Shown: one piece after another, positions 1 through 9,697 of the stretch | How the letters are laid out: the number at the start of each line of letters is the position of its first letter | Position numbering within the stretch: position 1 is the stretch's first letter | NCBI RefSeq assembly: GCF_030848565.1 | Contig: NZ_JAVDDV010000016.1 | Location: forward strand, 1 to 64,000 | Source: Natronolimnohabitans sp. A-GB9 | GTDB lineage: Archaea > Halobacteriota > Halobacteria > Halobacteriales > Natrialbaceae | Length of the DNA stretch: 64,000 nucleotides | Direction of reading: 5' to 3' | The notes under the pieces: model-generated | The model's input: the letters and a program-made list of their open reading frames with translations, nothing else | The model's database searches: none | Told to the model about the DNA's origin: nothing | Position numbers and translations under genes: made by a program

Positions 1-650
1 GATCCGCTCGTCTACGGTCTTGTTACTGACCGCAACAAGACCGGTGACGTAGGTTTTCGCGTGGTGTTTCTGATGATACGGGCCTTGTTTAGACACGCGA
101 AATCATCCAATTCAGGTCGTGATCGACTGTTCAATGTTTCTGACAGCGGCCTTAAGGACGAGTTCTCAGTACTGTCCAAACCATATTCTTGGCTTAAGTG
201 TTGAACCGAAACGTCCGCGGAACGCGAAAAACATCGATTCCACGACAGACCATTGATGATAGATTTCATCATCAATCCGAACATTATGTGCGACGTCGAG
301 CGAGTAGAACTCACGATGCTTGATTACCGGTCCAATTCCCTCGTTCCGCAGCATCTACCGGAGGTCGTCCCAATCAAACTCTTTGTCAGCGATGACAGTT
401 TTCACGTTGTCGATATTTCTTTCAGTAACCACATACAATTTTTATATCATGTGGTAGTAATCGAGCAGTGTAAATCGAGAACAAGAATAGTGGCTTTGAC
501 CGACCCAAACGTCCCTTTGACGCGCTTTGCGTAGTTATGACTTGACGAACGATGCTGGTCGAGCCGATCGCCTGTACCTTTCCAGTATCGAATAGTTCTG
601 CAGACAACTGCAACAGCGTTCGCCATACAGACACCTTGATCCTTCATTTT
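1..650 (-). pseudogene. Decayed IS5-type transposase (3' part)
   Basis: The minus strand carries broken pieces of a haloarchaeal IS5-family DDE transposase. Near 600-450 are fragments resembling ELFDTGKVQAI, then in another frame YAKRV..SVKATILVLDLHCSI. Near 420-360 there is VTERNIDNVKTVIADKEF, followed by an in-frame TAG near 357 and then IKHREFYSLDVAHN and WFGQY down to about 166. These follow the order of the catalytic core and C-terminal part of ISH transposases, but at least one frameshift and one stop break it. No terminal inverted repeats are visible and the element runs off the window start. It is dead and marks the glycan locus edge as a site of past transposition. Confidence 0.75.
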
Positions 651-1105
651 GGAGTTAATAATAAATTTTATATGTATATATTTACTGGAAATAAGGTTTA
701 GCGACGGTAGCAGGTATTTCCCGAATCACATCTAGCAATTGTCGGTAGGGATGGTCGAGGTATTCTCGAAGGCCGTGAATCGCCACAATCAGCGTAACTC
801 ATTTTCCTTTGCTGATAGGTTCGTTCGGATCACTTCTAGCAGATTTTTGATATAGCTCGGCGCATCGTTCGATGAAGCGAGCCAGTTCGGAGTGCACATC
901 CACCTGTGCTCGGTTCACTTCCTAGAAATCCCGACATAGAGGTAATATTACTAGATCTAAATACGACCGATGATATGAGAATGCATCAAACTCGTCGATC
1001 GGATCGGTGCGGGAGAGAAACGACGTAATCGGGAGAATTAGGATATAAACGAGAGATATGCGGTGAACAAAGATAAACGTGCGAAGTGAAGAAACTAGGC
1101 AGTGC
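651..1105. other. Gene-free AT-rich stretch
   Basis: About 455 bases between the transposase remnant and the membrane-protein gene. No frame shows haloarchaeal codon use. Base composition is clearly more AT-rich than the chromosome average, which fits decayed mobile DNA. No repeat or RNA gene was recognised. Confidence 0.5.
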
Positions 1106-2917
1106 CTATGTTGAGGTTGTTTCAGCATTCACATAATACAGTTCGAACTCACCGTTCGATTGAATTCGATCGACAGTAGGATGTACGCTAAGAGAATCTA
1201 GTTCATCTTCAGTGTACCGGAGTTCATTATATGCATGTATCTCACGTTCGTAATCAGATTGTGTGAGAGCGAGATAACGATCGTTCTCGAGTTGCGTAGC
1301 AAGTCTCTCATCAAGCATTGACTCGTCAATATTGAGGTGCAGTCTCATACGCTCTTCGTTACCGTTAACCGCGTCATCATGACGGTTCGGTCCGTTTCGC
1401 AATCCAACAAAGTCAATGTTGTCGTCTCGGGTGTCGAACGCAGTTTCGTACCCTTCTAGTTGCATTTCACTAACGTGGGGCGACTCGTTGTATGTATATG
1501 GCGATGGAAATACTGCCATAAGAGAAAGTACGAGTAGCAGCGCGAATCCAGCAGCAAATACAGTCTGAGTTGATATGGAGAAAAACCTATCCGCTTCGGA
1601 ACATCGGTCTGCAGTAAGGCAATGAAGGGAGATCGAACCAAGAATGGTTCCAAACAACATCATTAATCCGAAAACACGGAAATACATCAGTGATCCGGAT
1701 GCAACGAAATAGATTGCGAACAACAGTGAAAGGCCGACAAGTCCCACCGTAAAGTAGATTATTTCGTATCGGGAATTCTTGAATCTATCCCAATTGATGA
1801 GTACCCCGAATACGGCCATCATTATAAGCAGCGTAAATATTAGATGTGGGAAGAACAATTTAAAGAAAATCTCCATTAGACTGCCGCCCGCTCCGTCCAA
1901 TGACGCTCCTTGTGTGGCTACAGAGTCACCAGCTTCACCACCGATGAAAAGGAATTCAACAGCAGATCTGAAAAAGTATGCTGCAATGTCGGCGAAGAAT
2001 CCGTGGTTTGAGGTCCAGAGGACAAAGATTCCGATTAAAAACAATGTTTGACCATACATCGGAGTATGAGTTATGATCTGATTTTCAGTTGATACGCGAT
2101 TAGCAATATACTGTACACCGGAAATCCCCAGAAGTACGACAGTCAGATGGGCAACAAGTTGCGGATGGTAGATGACAAGTGAGATCGAAGCGAGAAATAA
2201 AACCATCCCACCTGCGGTGGCCGAAACATTATCGCGGTCGACACGGAGATATTTTACAGTCAGGTAAAGAAACATCGACGACAGCAAGACGGTTTGTGTC
2301 ATCGCGTGGGCGTTCATATACATAGAAATCGTTGTTATCGGCAACAAGAGGAATCCAGAGAATGTGGCAATCGTAACAGCTCGCTGCTCTTGAATAATTG
2401 CTCCAACACAGAGTGGCACAAAGATGAAAAAAACCAGAACAGGAACGAGGACAACGATGAGCATCGACTGAGACATCGAAAAGCCAAATACTGAGTTAAT
2501 AATTGCTGTGACTGTGTGGATACCAGGATAATACAGATCAAATGGTAGTATCGTTCCTTCACTAATCGCTCGAGCCCAACCGAGATGTGTCAAGGCGTCA
2601 TGGTGTCCGTAGAAACGATATCCTCGAATAATTGGTAATCCAGCGAAAACAGCCATCACAAGTCCGCCAAGTACGAGCGCAATCGAAGTTCGTCCAGACT
2701 TGCGTTCTGAGGGAGGAACAAATGCAACAGCGAGCGCGGTGCTCATCGCAAGCAGCAGTCCCACCCAGACTAATGGGGGAGTCATCGTGTATATTGATAT
2801 CTCGTATCCGGCCGCGGGATTGGAGTGCGCGATAAGTACACTCACCCCGACCGCAAGAAATCCGATAGCGAGGATGAGTTTACGGAACAGGTCGTCGGAA
2901 GTTGGCAATGGTGACAT
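1106..2917 (-). CDS. Large polytopic membrane protein, glycan locus (paralogue A)
   Basis: 603 residues when started at the ATG at 2917; an in-frame TTG at 2947 would add ten polar residues. About a dozen hydrophobic segments cover roughly residues 10-470, followed by a soluble acidic C-terminal tail of about 130 residues with many Asp, Glu, Arg and Tyr. A hydrophilic loop after the second or third segment holds GHHDALTHLGWARAI, the kind of acidic first loop seen in GT-C fold glycosyltransferases; assigning that fold is inference. The protein is a clear paralogue of the one encoded at 14435-16237 (shared LAIGFLAV, NPA..YE.SIYT.TP, DALTHLGW.R). Base use is more AT-rich than in the second copy. 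Function unknown, probably in lipid-linked glycan or polysaccharide handling. Confidence 0.8.
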   Translation of the reverse strand: MSPLPTSDDLFRKLILAIGFLAVGVSVLIAHSNPAAGYEISIYTMTPPLVWVGLLLAMSTALAVAFVPPSERKSGRTSIALVLGGLVMAVFAGLPIIRGYRFYGHHDALTHLGWARAISEGTILPFDLYYPGIHTVTAIINSVFGFSMSQSMLIVVLVPVLVFFIFVPLCVGAIIQEQRAVTIATFSGFLLLPITTISMYMNAHAMTQTVLLSSMFLYLTVKYLRVDRDNVSATAGGMVLFLASISLVIYHPQLVAHLTVVLLGISGVQYIANRVSTENQIITHTPMYGQTLFLIGIFVLWTSNHGFFADIAAYFFRSAVEFLFIGGEAGDSVATQGASLDGAGGSLMEIFFKLFFPHLIFTLLIMMAVFGVLINWDRFKNSRYEIIYFTVGLVGLSLLFAIYFVASGSLMYFRVFGLMMLFGTILGSISLHCLTADRCSEADRFFSISTQTVFAAGFALLLVLSLMAVFPSPYTYNESPHVSEMQLEGYETAFDTRDDNIDFVGLRNGPNRHDDAVNGNEERMRLHLNIDESMLDERLATQLENDRYLALTQSDYEREIHAYNELRYTEDELDSLSVHPTVDRIQSNGEFELYYVNAETTST

Positions 2918-3199
2918 TCGGACTGATTCGTGATTTTCCGATAACAATCCTTGTTATTCACCGATTTCTGTATGTATATCAGTCAATACTATCGAGATTC
3001 AAAGTACGTGTACTAGACTGAACATAGTATAAGACGATATTGGACAGGTATACAATCTATATTCACATTACTCATAGCCAGTAGTTGATGAAGACGGAAA
3101 CAGGTTGCTTACAAAGTAACTGTAAAGCGATCTGTCCCACATGGTATATCGAACGGCCGTTCGAGACGACCAGCAGTTCGATTGTCAGGAGGGATATAA

Positions 3200-4210
3200 A
3201 TGAGCATTGAGGTCCACATTGCAACAGATGACGACCTCGAGAAGTGGAACAGCTACGTCAGCCAGTCGCCACAGGGGACGCTGTGTCACGAACTCGAGGC
3301 ACTCGAGGTCCAGGCTGACTACTCGAACGCAACCCTCCATCCGTTAATCGGGTTCAAGGGACAGGAGCCGGTCGGACTCTTTCCCGTCTTCGAGATCAAA
3401 AAGCAGTTCGTCACGACGGCGTTTTCGCCGCCACCACACCTCCGGGTGCCGTATCTCGGGCCGGCCTTCCTGAACATGGGGAAGCTGAAACAGCGAAAGC
3501 GCGAGCGGCGACGCCAGCGGTTCATGGACGGCTGTTTCGAGTGGATCCAGGACGAACTTTCGCCGAAGTACGGGCACGTCCGGACGTCGACGGCCTTCGA
3601 GGACTCGCGGCCGTTCAAGTGGAACGAGTACGACGCGACGCCGGAGTACACCTACGCGGTCGATCTCACGCTCGAGGAATCGGACCTGCTGATGACGTTC
3701 AGCAGCGACGCGCGAAGCAATATCCGAAACACCGACGACGAGGCCTACGAGGTCGACGTCGGCGGACCTGAGGAGATCCGACTGATCCACGAACAGGTGA
3801 AAAATCGCTACGAGTCCCAGGATATCGGCTTCGGCGTCCCAGACGAGTTCGTCCTCGACCTCGCCGAACGCTCACAGAACGGCCACGTCAGACCCTACAC
3901 GCTCCGGGTAGACGGGGAGTTCGTCGGCGGCATTCTGGCACTCGAGTACGGCGACACCACGGGACGGTGGATGGGCGGTGTCCGGACCGACGCCGACGTC
4001 GACGTGCCGACGAACGATCTGCTCGACTGGGCAATCATGAAAGACGGTCTCGAGCGCGGCCTCGAGACGTACGACCTCGTCGGCGCCGACACGCGTCGGA
4101 TCAACCGCTACAAGGCGAAGTTCAACCCGGAGCTGCAGACGTACTACAGCCTCGAGTACGGGAAGTGGGGGATGCGACAGCTCGCCTCGCTCTACGATTC
4201 GGTGAAGTAG
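3200..4210 (+). CDS. FemAB/BioF2-like GNAT-fold acyltransferase
   Basis: 336 residues with the layout of the Acetyltransf_6 (BioF2-like/FemAB) family: an N-terminal GNAT half ending near residue 150 and a second half with YRVDGEFVGGILALEYGD-type strands and a final DLVGADTRRINRYKAKFNPEL segment. Members of this family transfer acyl or aminoacyl groups to surface sugars or lipids in bacteria and are common in archaeal polysaccharide loci. The start is fixed by a strong Shine-Dalgarno sequence (aggaggga at 3187-3194) six bases before the ATG. The gene is divergent from the membrane protein at 1106-2917 across a 280-bp AT-rich spacer. Substrate unknown. Confidence 0.8.
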   Translation: MSIEVHIATDDDLEKWNSYVSQSPQGTLCHELEALEVQADYSNATLHPLIGFKGQEPVGLFPVFEIKKQFVTTAFSPPPHLRVPYLGPAFLNMGKLKQRKRERRRQRFMDGCFEWIQDELSPKYGHVRTSTAFEDSRPFKWNEYDATPEYTYAVDLTLEESDLLMTFSSDARSNIRNTDDEAYEVDVGGPEEIRLIHEQVKNRYESQDIGFGVPDEFVLDLAERSQNGHVRPYTLRVDGEFVGGILALEYGDTTGRWMGGVRTDADVDVPTNDLLDWAIMKDGLERGLETYDLVGADTRRINRYKAKFNPELQTYYSLEYGKWGMRQLASLYDSVK

Positions 4211-4334
4211 TTCGCGACTTCCGTTTCGGTTTCAGTTACGATTTTTCTTTTCGGTCGTCGATCAGGCTGGCATCCTGGGGGACGTTCGAAAACCGAGCCA
4301 CGACGCCGACGCGACGACGGGTCGCGCCGCGCCG

Positions 4335-5483
4335 TCAATCCGTATCATGACTGACGAACGTCGTCTTCCAGTTTTGCGGCTCGTCGATCGCCCGTCCGTC
4401 GAGCGTCCACGCGTCACGGACCTCGTTGTCGTTATCGCCCTCGATGTCTTCGGCGCCCTCGTCTCCGGCGAGCGACCGAACCATCAACGTCGTCGTCTCC
4501 GTGACCGGGTCAAGCGGCGGCCTGCTGTCAGGAAGGAAACCTCGGTTCAGCAACGTCTCGCGCCGGATCGAACTGGTCATCGCGACGATCAGGTCCGTCG
4601 ATCGATTGTCTGACAGCACAGTCGTGAGCAGCCGATCGATTTCGGCCGCGCGATCGCCGTCGGCGGACAGCACGTCGACAACGGTCGTCTTCGTCAGTCC
4701 GTTACCGAGGGTTCGCGTTCCGGTAACGATTGCGGCGACGTCGTCGCCGCCCGAGGACGCGACGTACGTCCTGTACGCCCAGTCGGGATTCCGGAAGCGC
4801 CACCGGAGGAACCCGTCGTCGCGTGGGACGTGGAACGCGTCCGGGGACGACCGCTGATAGAGCGCTGCAAGTCGTTCAGCGGGAACTTTTTCGCAGCGTT
4901 CGATCGCGATTCCGTCCGCCGACGCACCGGGGTGTGTCGCGAGGGCGCCGCGAGCGGCTCCGTACCCCTTTATTGCCGGGCCGGCGGCAGTCGCGGCGAG
5001 TCTGATCACGTCGTTGTCGGTCATCGATTGGGCGACCGCGGCCGGGTCCTGCAGCCGGTACCACAGTTCCTTTTCCCGCACGATCCGCCAGCCGAGTTTC
5101 CGGTTTCCGGCGCGGGTTCTGCTGTTCGGGAAGTTGAAAAAGAGCGCGGGCTCTCCGTCGCGGTAGCCGTCGATCGCGGCCTCGGTCATGCGCGTGAACA
5201 GTCCTCGGCGGCGATGGTCCTCGTGGACCATCGTGTCGCAGGGCTGGAACGCGAGGACGTCATCCCGCGCCGTTCGGAGCGGCAGAGCGAAGAACGATCG
5301 TGCGCCGACGATTTCGCCGTCCGTTTCGGCAACGTAGATCGGAACGTGATCGGCATAGGGATTGTCTCGATACTTCCATTGGAACCAGTCGTCAGCCGGC
5401 TGCGATCCAAACACGTCGCGGTAGAGCGATCGGTACCCCTCGAAATCGCCGTCTCGGAACCGTCGGATCGTGTACTCAGGCAT
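4335..5483 (-). CDS. GNAT-family N-acetyltransferase (paralogue A)
   Basis: 382 residues. The N-terminal GNAT domain (residues 1-150) has the usual order: IRRFRDGDFEGYRSLYRDVF, WFQWKYRDNPYADHVPIYVAE, then the acetyl-CoA loop region DTMVHEDHRRRGLFTRM. A second domain of about 200 residues follows. The enzyme is a clear paralogue of the protein at 10799-11995 and probably acetylates an amino sugar or other small group of the glycan made here; the substrate is inference. I chose the ATG at 5483, which overlaps the end of the upstream deacetylase gene by eight bases (atgcctga); a longer frame upstream only mirrors the deacetylase. Translational coupling with the deacetylase is likely. Confidence 0.82.
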   Translation of the reverse strand: MPEYTIRRFRDGDFEGYRSLYRDVFGSQPADDWFQWKYRDNPYADHVPIYVAETDGEIVGARSFFALPLRTARDDVLAFQPCDTMVHEDHRRRGLFTRMTEAAIDGYRDGEPALFFNFPNSRTRAGNRKLGWRIVREKELWYRLQDPAAVAQSMTDNDVIRLAATAAGPAIKGYGAARGALATHPGASADGIAIERCEKVPAERLAALYQRSSPDAFHVPRDDGFLRWRFRNPDWAYRTYVASSGGDDVAAIVTGTRTLGNGLTKTTVVDVLSADGDRAAEIDRLLTTVLSDNRSTDLIVAMTSSIRRETLLNRGFLPDSRPPLDPVTETTTLMVRSLAGDEGAEDIEGDNDNEVRDAWTLDGRAIDEPQNWKTTFVSHDTD

Positions 5484-6417
5484 GGAGGTCTCGGTGTTTG
5501 GCCAGCGTTCGTTCCGCGACGTCAGCCATCGTTTCAACGGAGAGTCGCCCCTCGTCGCGCCGCTCGGCGACGTACGAGAGGACGCGCCGAAGGCGATCAA
5601 CGTCGGCTTGGTCGACGAGATTGTTCGGATGGAGCCAGATGTGAAAGACGCCGGGCGACTCCGCCGCCGCATCGATTCCCATCTTGGCCTGTCGCACGAT
5701 CGGGTCTTCTCCGAAGGGGCGGGCGGCCGTTCGGGCGGGCCCCTCAAACGAGTAGAGATCGAGCGACGCCGGGATGTTGACGAGGCCGTGCTCGTCGATT
5801 TCCGGCTTCACGAGGGGCGGGCCCTCGGTGCCGACGGTGTAGCTCACGAACTTCGCGAGCGGGTAGAGCTTTGAGTCGTCGTACCACCGCGGCGGCGCCC
5901 GGCCCCGGTAGGCTTCGAAGCCGTATTTGGGGAGGAGTTCACGGAAGCCGACGATGTTTCGCGGGAATACGAACGAAGAGACGGACAGATCCCGCTCGCG
6001 GGCGACGGCGGCGCTCCGCCGGAACTCGGCGGCCGCGATCTCGGGCGTGATCCGGTCGCGATCGAAGATGACGTGCGAAAACGAGTGACTCCCGACCTCG
6101 TGATCGGCGTCAGCCTCCCTGATCGCGTCGACGAGATTCGTCCCGAACCACAGATCATTTTCGGTCCCGTCGCCGCCCGGATCGGCGTCGAACCAGCCGG
6201 AGGTCGCCGCGGGGTGGTCGGCGTGCTCGCCGTTGCACTCCTCGAGCAGCAGGTGTCCGACGACGGCCCAGGTCGCCGGTATCAAGTACTCGTCGAACAG
6301 GTCGACAGTTTCCACCCACGCCGACCGAGCACGGCGGATCCTCGGTTCGGGCGGATCCGGAAGATCGTGAAAGCCCCATGCGAGCTCGGCATCAATCGAA
6401 ATAACGACGCTTCCCAT
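5476..6417 (-). CDS. Polysaccharide deacetylase family protein
   Basis: 313 residues from the ATG at 6417. It begins MGSVVISIDAELAWGF, the first NodB motif with the metal-binding Asp-Ala-Glu variant seen in archaeal members. The histidine motif is GSHSFSH near residue 120, and further NodB signatures are SFVFPRN and FHIWLHPNNL. Such enzymes remove N- or O-acetyl groups from polysaccharide. A TATA-like acttaacta about 30 bases before this ATG fits a leaderless transcript; an ATG at 6429 is an alternative and still longer starts look like leader. Its 3' end overlaps the GNAT gene, so the deacetylase and the acetyltransferase form a two-gene operon with opposing chemistry. Confidence 0.85.
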   Translation of the reverse strand: MGSVVISIDAELAWGFHDLPDPPEPRIRRARSAWVETVDLFDEYLIPATWAVVGHLLLEECNGEHADHPAATSGWFDADPGGDGTENDLWFGTNLVDAIREADADHEVGSHSFSHVIFDRDRITPEIAAAEFRRSAAVARERDLSVSSFVFPRNIVGFRELLPKYGFEAYRGRAPPRWYDDSKLYPLAKFVSYTVGTEGPPLVKPEIDEHGLVNIPASLDLYSFEGPARTAARPFGEDPIVRQAKMGIDAAAESPGVFHIWLHPNNLVDQADVDRLRRVLSYVAERRDEGRLSVETMADVAERTLAKHRDLHA

Positions 6418-6597
6418 ATCGCAGCTCATCCCGTCCGAGAAGTTAGTTAAGTAGAGATTTCTGGTAACACGAGAGTCACGAGTGTCTAGTCGATCGCCCG
6501 TCCGTTCGCGACCCTCGAGTGCGGCGTTCGGGGTGGTCGCGGTTTCGTTCGGTAATCGCGACCATAACGAAAGGGAGCGGGATGGGATCCGTGATCG

Positions 6598-8211
6598 ATG
6601 GATGACAGAACCTCCCTCCAAACGCTGCTAGTCGGTATCGACGCGGCCTGTGATCGGGTGCTCGAACCGTTGTTCGAAGACGACGAGGTACCGACCCTCG
6701 AGTCGATCTATCGGGATGGGACGAGTGGCCCTCTCGAGTCCCAGATTCCGCCCTGGACGGCAAGCGCCTGGCCGTCGATGTATACGGGAAAGAACCCGGG
6801 CAAACACGGCGTCTACGGCTTTCTCTCCTTCGACGGCTACGACTGGGACGTCGTCAACGCAACTGACGTCCGCGAGCGGACGCTGTGGGAACTGCTTGAC
6901 ACGCACGGAATCTCGAGTGTCGTCGTCAACGTCCCGGTTACACACCCACCGCGTGAGTTCGACGGGGCGTTGATACCGGGCTACACCGCACCGGAGGATC
7001 CGGACTGTCACCCCGCGGGACTGCTCGAGGACGTCCGGGCGGAAATCGGGGAGTATCGCGTCTATCCCGACGAGGACGCGGACGACCTCGGGCGAGCATA
7101 CAGTGACTGCGCGCGTATGCGCGGGGAAGCGTTTCGCTACCTCGCCGACCGATTCGAACCCGAGTTCGGCTTCGTCGAGTTCCAGGGGACAGACTCGATC
7201 TTCCACGAGCAGCCGGAAAACGACGCGGCGATCCGTGCGATCTATCGCGAGGTCGATCGACAGCTTCGCGAGATTCTCGAGGAACACGACCCGGAGAACG
7301 TGATCGTCGCCAGCGATCACGGGATGGGTCCCTACGACGGCCACGAGTTCCGTGTCAACGACTACCTCCGCGAGGAGGGATACGTCGCGACCGAAAACGG
7401 CGGAGACGGAATGCCGACCTGGGCGACGGTCCGCGACGGCAATCTCAAAGAGGGGCAAGCGGACACGAGTTACGACCCCGGCATCGCCGAACGGGCGATG
7501 GCGACCGCCGCCGGGTTCGGACTTACCAGCCAGCGAATCGGCGCCGTCCTCGAGCGACTCGGGATCGACGATCTGGTCGCGGCGTACGCTCCCGCGGGGG
7601 TCGTCAACGCGGGGGCGACACAGGTCGACTTCCCGCAGTCGACCGCCTACGTGCGCTCGCGGATCGAACTCGGGATCCGTCTCAACCTCGAGGGACGCGA
7701 CCCCGACGGCGTCGTCTCGCCCGAAGAGTACGAGGCGGTACGTCGACAACTCATCGATGCGTTACGGTCGATCACGACACCCGACGGCGATCCCGTCTTC
7801 GAGTCCGTCCGTCCTCGAGAGGAGTACTTCCACGGGCCCGAGAGCGAACACGCAGTCGATATCGTGACCGTGCCGGCCGACTTCGACCACTTCCTGTCGG
7901 CGACACTGCGAGACGAGCAGTTCGGCCCACCGAGCGAGCCGTGGAACCACAAACTCGAGGGGACGGTCGCAGTCCGCGGCGAGGCCTTCGATCACGGCTC
8001 TGGCGTCGGGAACGCGCACCTCTTCGATATCGCACCGACCGTATTATCGGCACTCGACGTGCCGTTCGACGAGCGGATGGACGGCGAACCGCTTCCCTGC
8101 GTCGAATCAGCCGGGACGCAAGAGTACCCACGGTTGGGCGAAACGGAGTCAGTCGAAACGGCCGACGAGGGAGTCGAGAAACGACTCGCGGATCTCGGCT
8201 ATCTCGAGTGA
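6598..8211 (+). CDS. Alkaline-phosphatase-superfamily phosphodiesterase/nucleotide pyrophosphatase
   Basis: 537 residues of the type I phosphodiesterase/nucleotide pyrophosphatase group. Metal and nucleophile motifs are in the expected order: LLVGIDAACDRVLEPL at the start, PPWTASAWPSMYTGKNPGKHG with the likely Thr/Ser nucleophile near residue 55, FQGTDSIFHEQ near 210, VIVASDHGMGPYDGHEF near 240, and a late DHGSGVGNAH with the last metal-binding His. No signal peptide is seen, so it is probably cytoplasmic. Related genes sit in many haloarchaeal glycosylation loci, where they may hydrolyse or transfer phospho-sugar groups; that role is inference. It is divergent from the deacetylase gene. Confidence 0.85.
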   Translation: MDDRTSLQTLLVGIDAACDRVLEPLFEDDEVPTLESIYRDGTSGPLESQIPPWTASAWPSMYTGKNPGKHGVYGFLSFDGYDWDVVNATDVRERTLWELLDTHGISSVVVNVPVTHPPREFDGALIPGYTAPEDPDCHPAGLLEDVRAEIGEYRVYPDEDADDLGRAYSDCARMRGEAFRYLADRFEPEFGFVEFQGTDSIFHEQPENDAAIRAIYREVDRQLREILEEHDPENVIVASDHGMGPYDGHEFRVNDYLREEGYVATENGGDGMPTWATVRDGNLKEGQADTSYDPGIAERAMATAAGFGLTSQRIGAVLERLGIDDLVAAYAPAGVVNAGATQVDFPQSTAYVRSRIELGIRLNLEGRDPDGVVSPEEYEAVRRQLIDALRSITTPDGDPVFESVRPREEYFHGPESEHAVDIVTVPADFDHFLSATLRDEQFGPPSEPWNHKLEGTVAVRGEAFDHGSGVGNAHLFDIAPTVLSALDVPFDERMDGEPLPCVESAGTQEYPRLGETESVETADEGVEKRLADLGYLE

Positions 8212-8473
8212 AGAAAACCGCTCGGTCGGGACTTGATTCGAAACTATTGCAGGTGTTTTCGAGTCGGTCCAAATCACCGCAGTCAAACGAGCATGCTACT
8301 ACAGCAACGTTTCAGAACGACTACTCCGTCGGGAATGGTTATTTCAAGAGTACAGATACCATATATAATATTGAAAATTCATACAATATTTACTATGATA
8401 GGGGGTGTTACAGGTGGTGGATATTAGATAGTGAGTAACGATGTGTGTTCAATTCTGAATCAGCTATAGATCT
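8212..8473. other. AT-rich spacer ahead of the Asp-box gene
   Basis: The 262-bp gap is strongly AT-rich between 8340 and 8450 and likely holds the promoter of the next two genes. No repeat or small gene recognised. Confidence 0.4.
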
Positions 8474-9697
8474 ATGAAAATCGGTTCGAGTTATGAAGGA
8501 ACACTCTACGCGACACGGGGACTCAAGGTCGGTACCTGGGCCCCTCGGACGGGTTTCAAACCGCAGGGGATGCTACCGAACCCAGATATCCCGTTCAAAG
8601 ACAAGCAACGAGTTAATTTCGGTCCGCTGAACCGACATTGGTTTAAACGTCTCCTCAGCCCCCTGACCGGCTGGTACACGACGACAAACATCTGGCCAAT
8701 CGACGACGAGACGCTTCTTGCAACTGTCGGGCATCTATTATTTCGATCCGTCGATGGGGGCGACTCGTGGCAGCAAGTGTACGAACTTCCGCTGGCGTCA
8801 GGACCAATGGGCACATTACCGACGTCGCTCTGTACGTACGATGGCCGGGTATTCCTCGGGGAGTACACCTTCGGCGACGAACCGGCGAGAGTTCTAGTCA
8901 GCGACGATTCCGGTCGAACGTGGTCCACGTATTTCGAAGACTCAGGCTATCGTCACTTCCACGGCATCTTTCACGATCCGTACGGAGACAGTCTCTGGGG
9001 AACAACCGGTGACACCGACGACGAAAGTGCAATCGGAACGTTCGACGATGGACAGTTCAAGGAAATCGGAGCCGGAAGTCAGCAGTGGCGAACGGTCGGC
9101 TTGGCGTTTACGCCGGACTCGATCGTCTGGGGGATGGACTGTTCGTACGCCGACCGCGTCCGCGTTCTTCGATTGCCTCGAGATGAACTGTGGACCGCTG
9201 ATCCACAGCCCGAAACCGTTCGCGTCGTCGACTCCTCCGTTTTTTATCTAGAAACACTGGAAATTGATGACACGGTCTGGGTCATCGTCTCGACTGCTGC
9301 AGAGGCTGGAACCGACACTACGGCGCCAGCTAACGCTCGAAACTCGTGTAGTCGATCGGCCAGCGTGTTCGCCGCATCGTCACAGTCGAACTATCAAACA
9401 TGGTACGAACTGTTCTCGTTCGAACGTCGTCGGACTGTCAGCGAGCAGGTATCGGCGCTCCCGTCGACGAGCGCATACGCGTTCCTCGAAACTGACGACG
9501 AGTTTGGACTTGCCGTCAATCCATTCAATATGGCAGATTGCCACGGCAAAATCCACTCGGTTCCTCTGGAGTGGTTCGTCGGGAAGAGCCGTCTCGAGCA
9601 AATCGACGACAGTGAACGATCAGCCGAGAGGAGTAATGGGAACGTCTGTGACGACATCGACGGTCGCGATCAATCCGTTACTCGAGAGGTGATGTAA
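8474..9697 (+). CDS. Asp-box (BNR repeat) sialidase-fold protein
   Basis: 407 residues, no signal peptide. Two good Asp-boxes, SVDGGDSW (around residue 96) and SDDSGRTW (around 144), with beta-rich sequence between them, indicate a six-bladed propeller of the sialidase/BNR type. The catalytic arginine triad of true sialidases is not evident, so I would not call it a sialidase. A low-complexity insert around residues 275-300 is rich in Ala, Thr and Ser. Its stop codon is directly followed by the GTG of the formyltransferase gene, so the two are one transcription unit. Likely role is binding or processing a glycan or glycolipid in the same pathway. Confidence 0.7.
   Translation: MKIGSSYEGTLYATRGLKVGTWAPRTGFKPQGMLPNPDIPFKDKQRVNFGPLNRHWFKRLLSPLTGWYTTTNIWPIDDETLLATVGHLLFRSVDGGDSWQQVYELPLASGPMGTLPTSLCTYDGRVFLGEYTFGDEPARVLVSDDSGRTWSTYFEDSGYRHFHGIFHDPYGDSLWGTTGDTDDESAIGTFDDGQFKEIGAGSQQWRTVGLAFTPDSIVWGMDCSYADRVRVLRLPRDELWTADPQPETVRVVDSSVFYLETLEIDDTVWVIVSTAAEAGTDTTAPANARNSCSRSASVFAASSQSNYQTWYELFSFERRRTVSEQVSALPSTSAYAFLETDDEFGLAVNPFNMADCHGKIHSVPLEWFVGKSRLEQIDDSERSAERSNGNVCDDIDGRDQSVTREVM

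Noticed and set aside
4735-5780. Frames on the plus strand opposite the GNAT and deacetylase genes
   Set aside because: Mirror of high-GC3 genes, no start context or family features.
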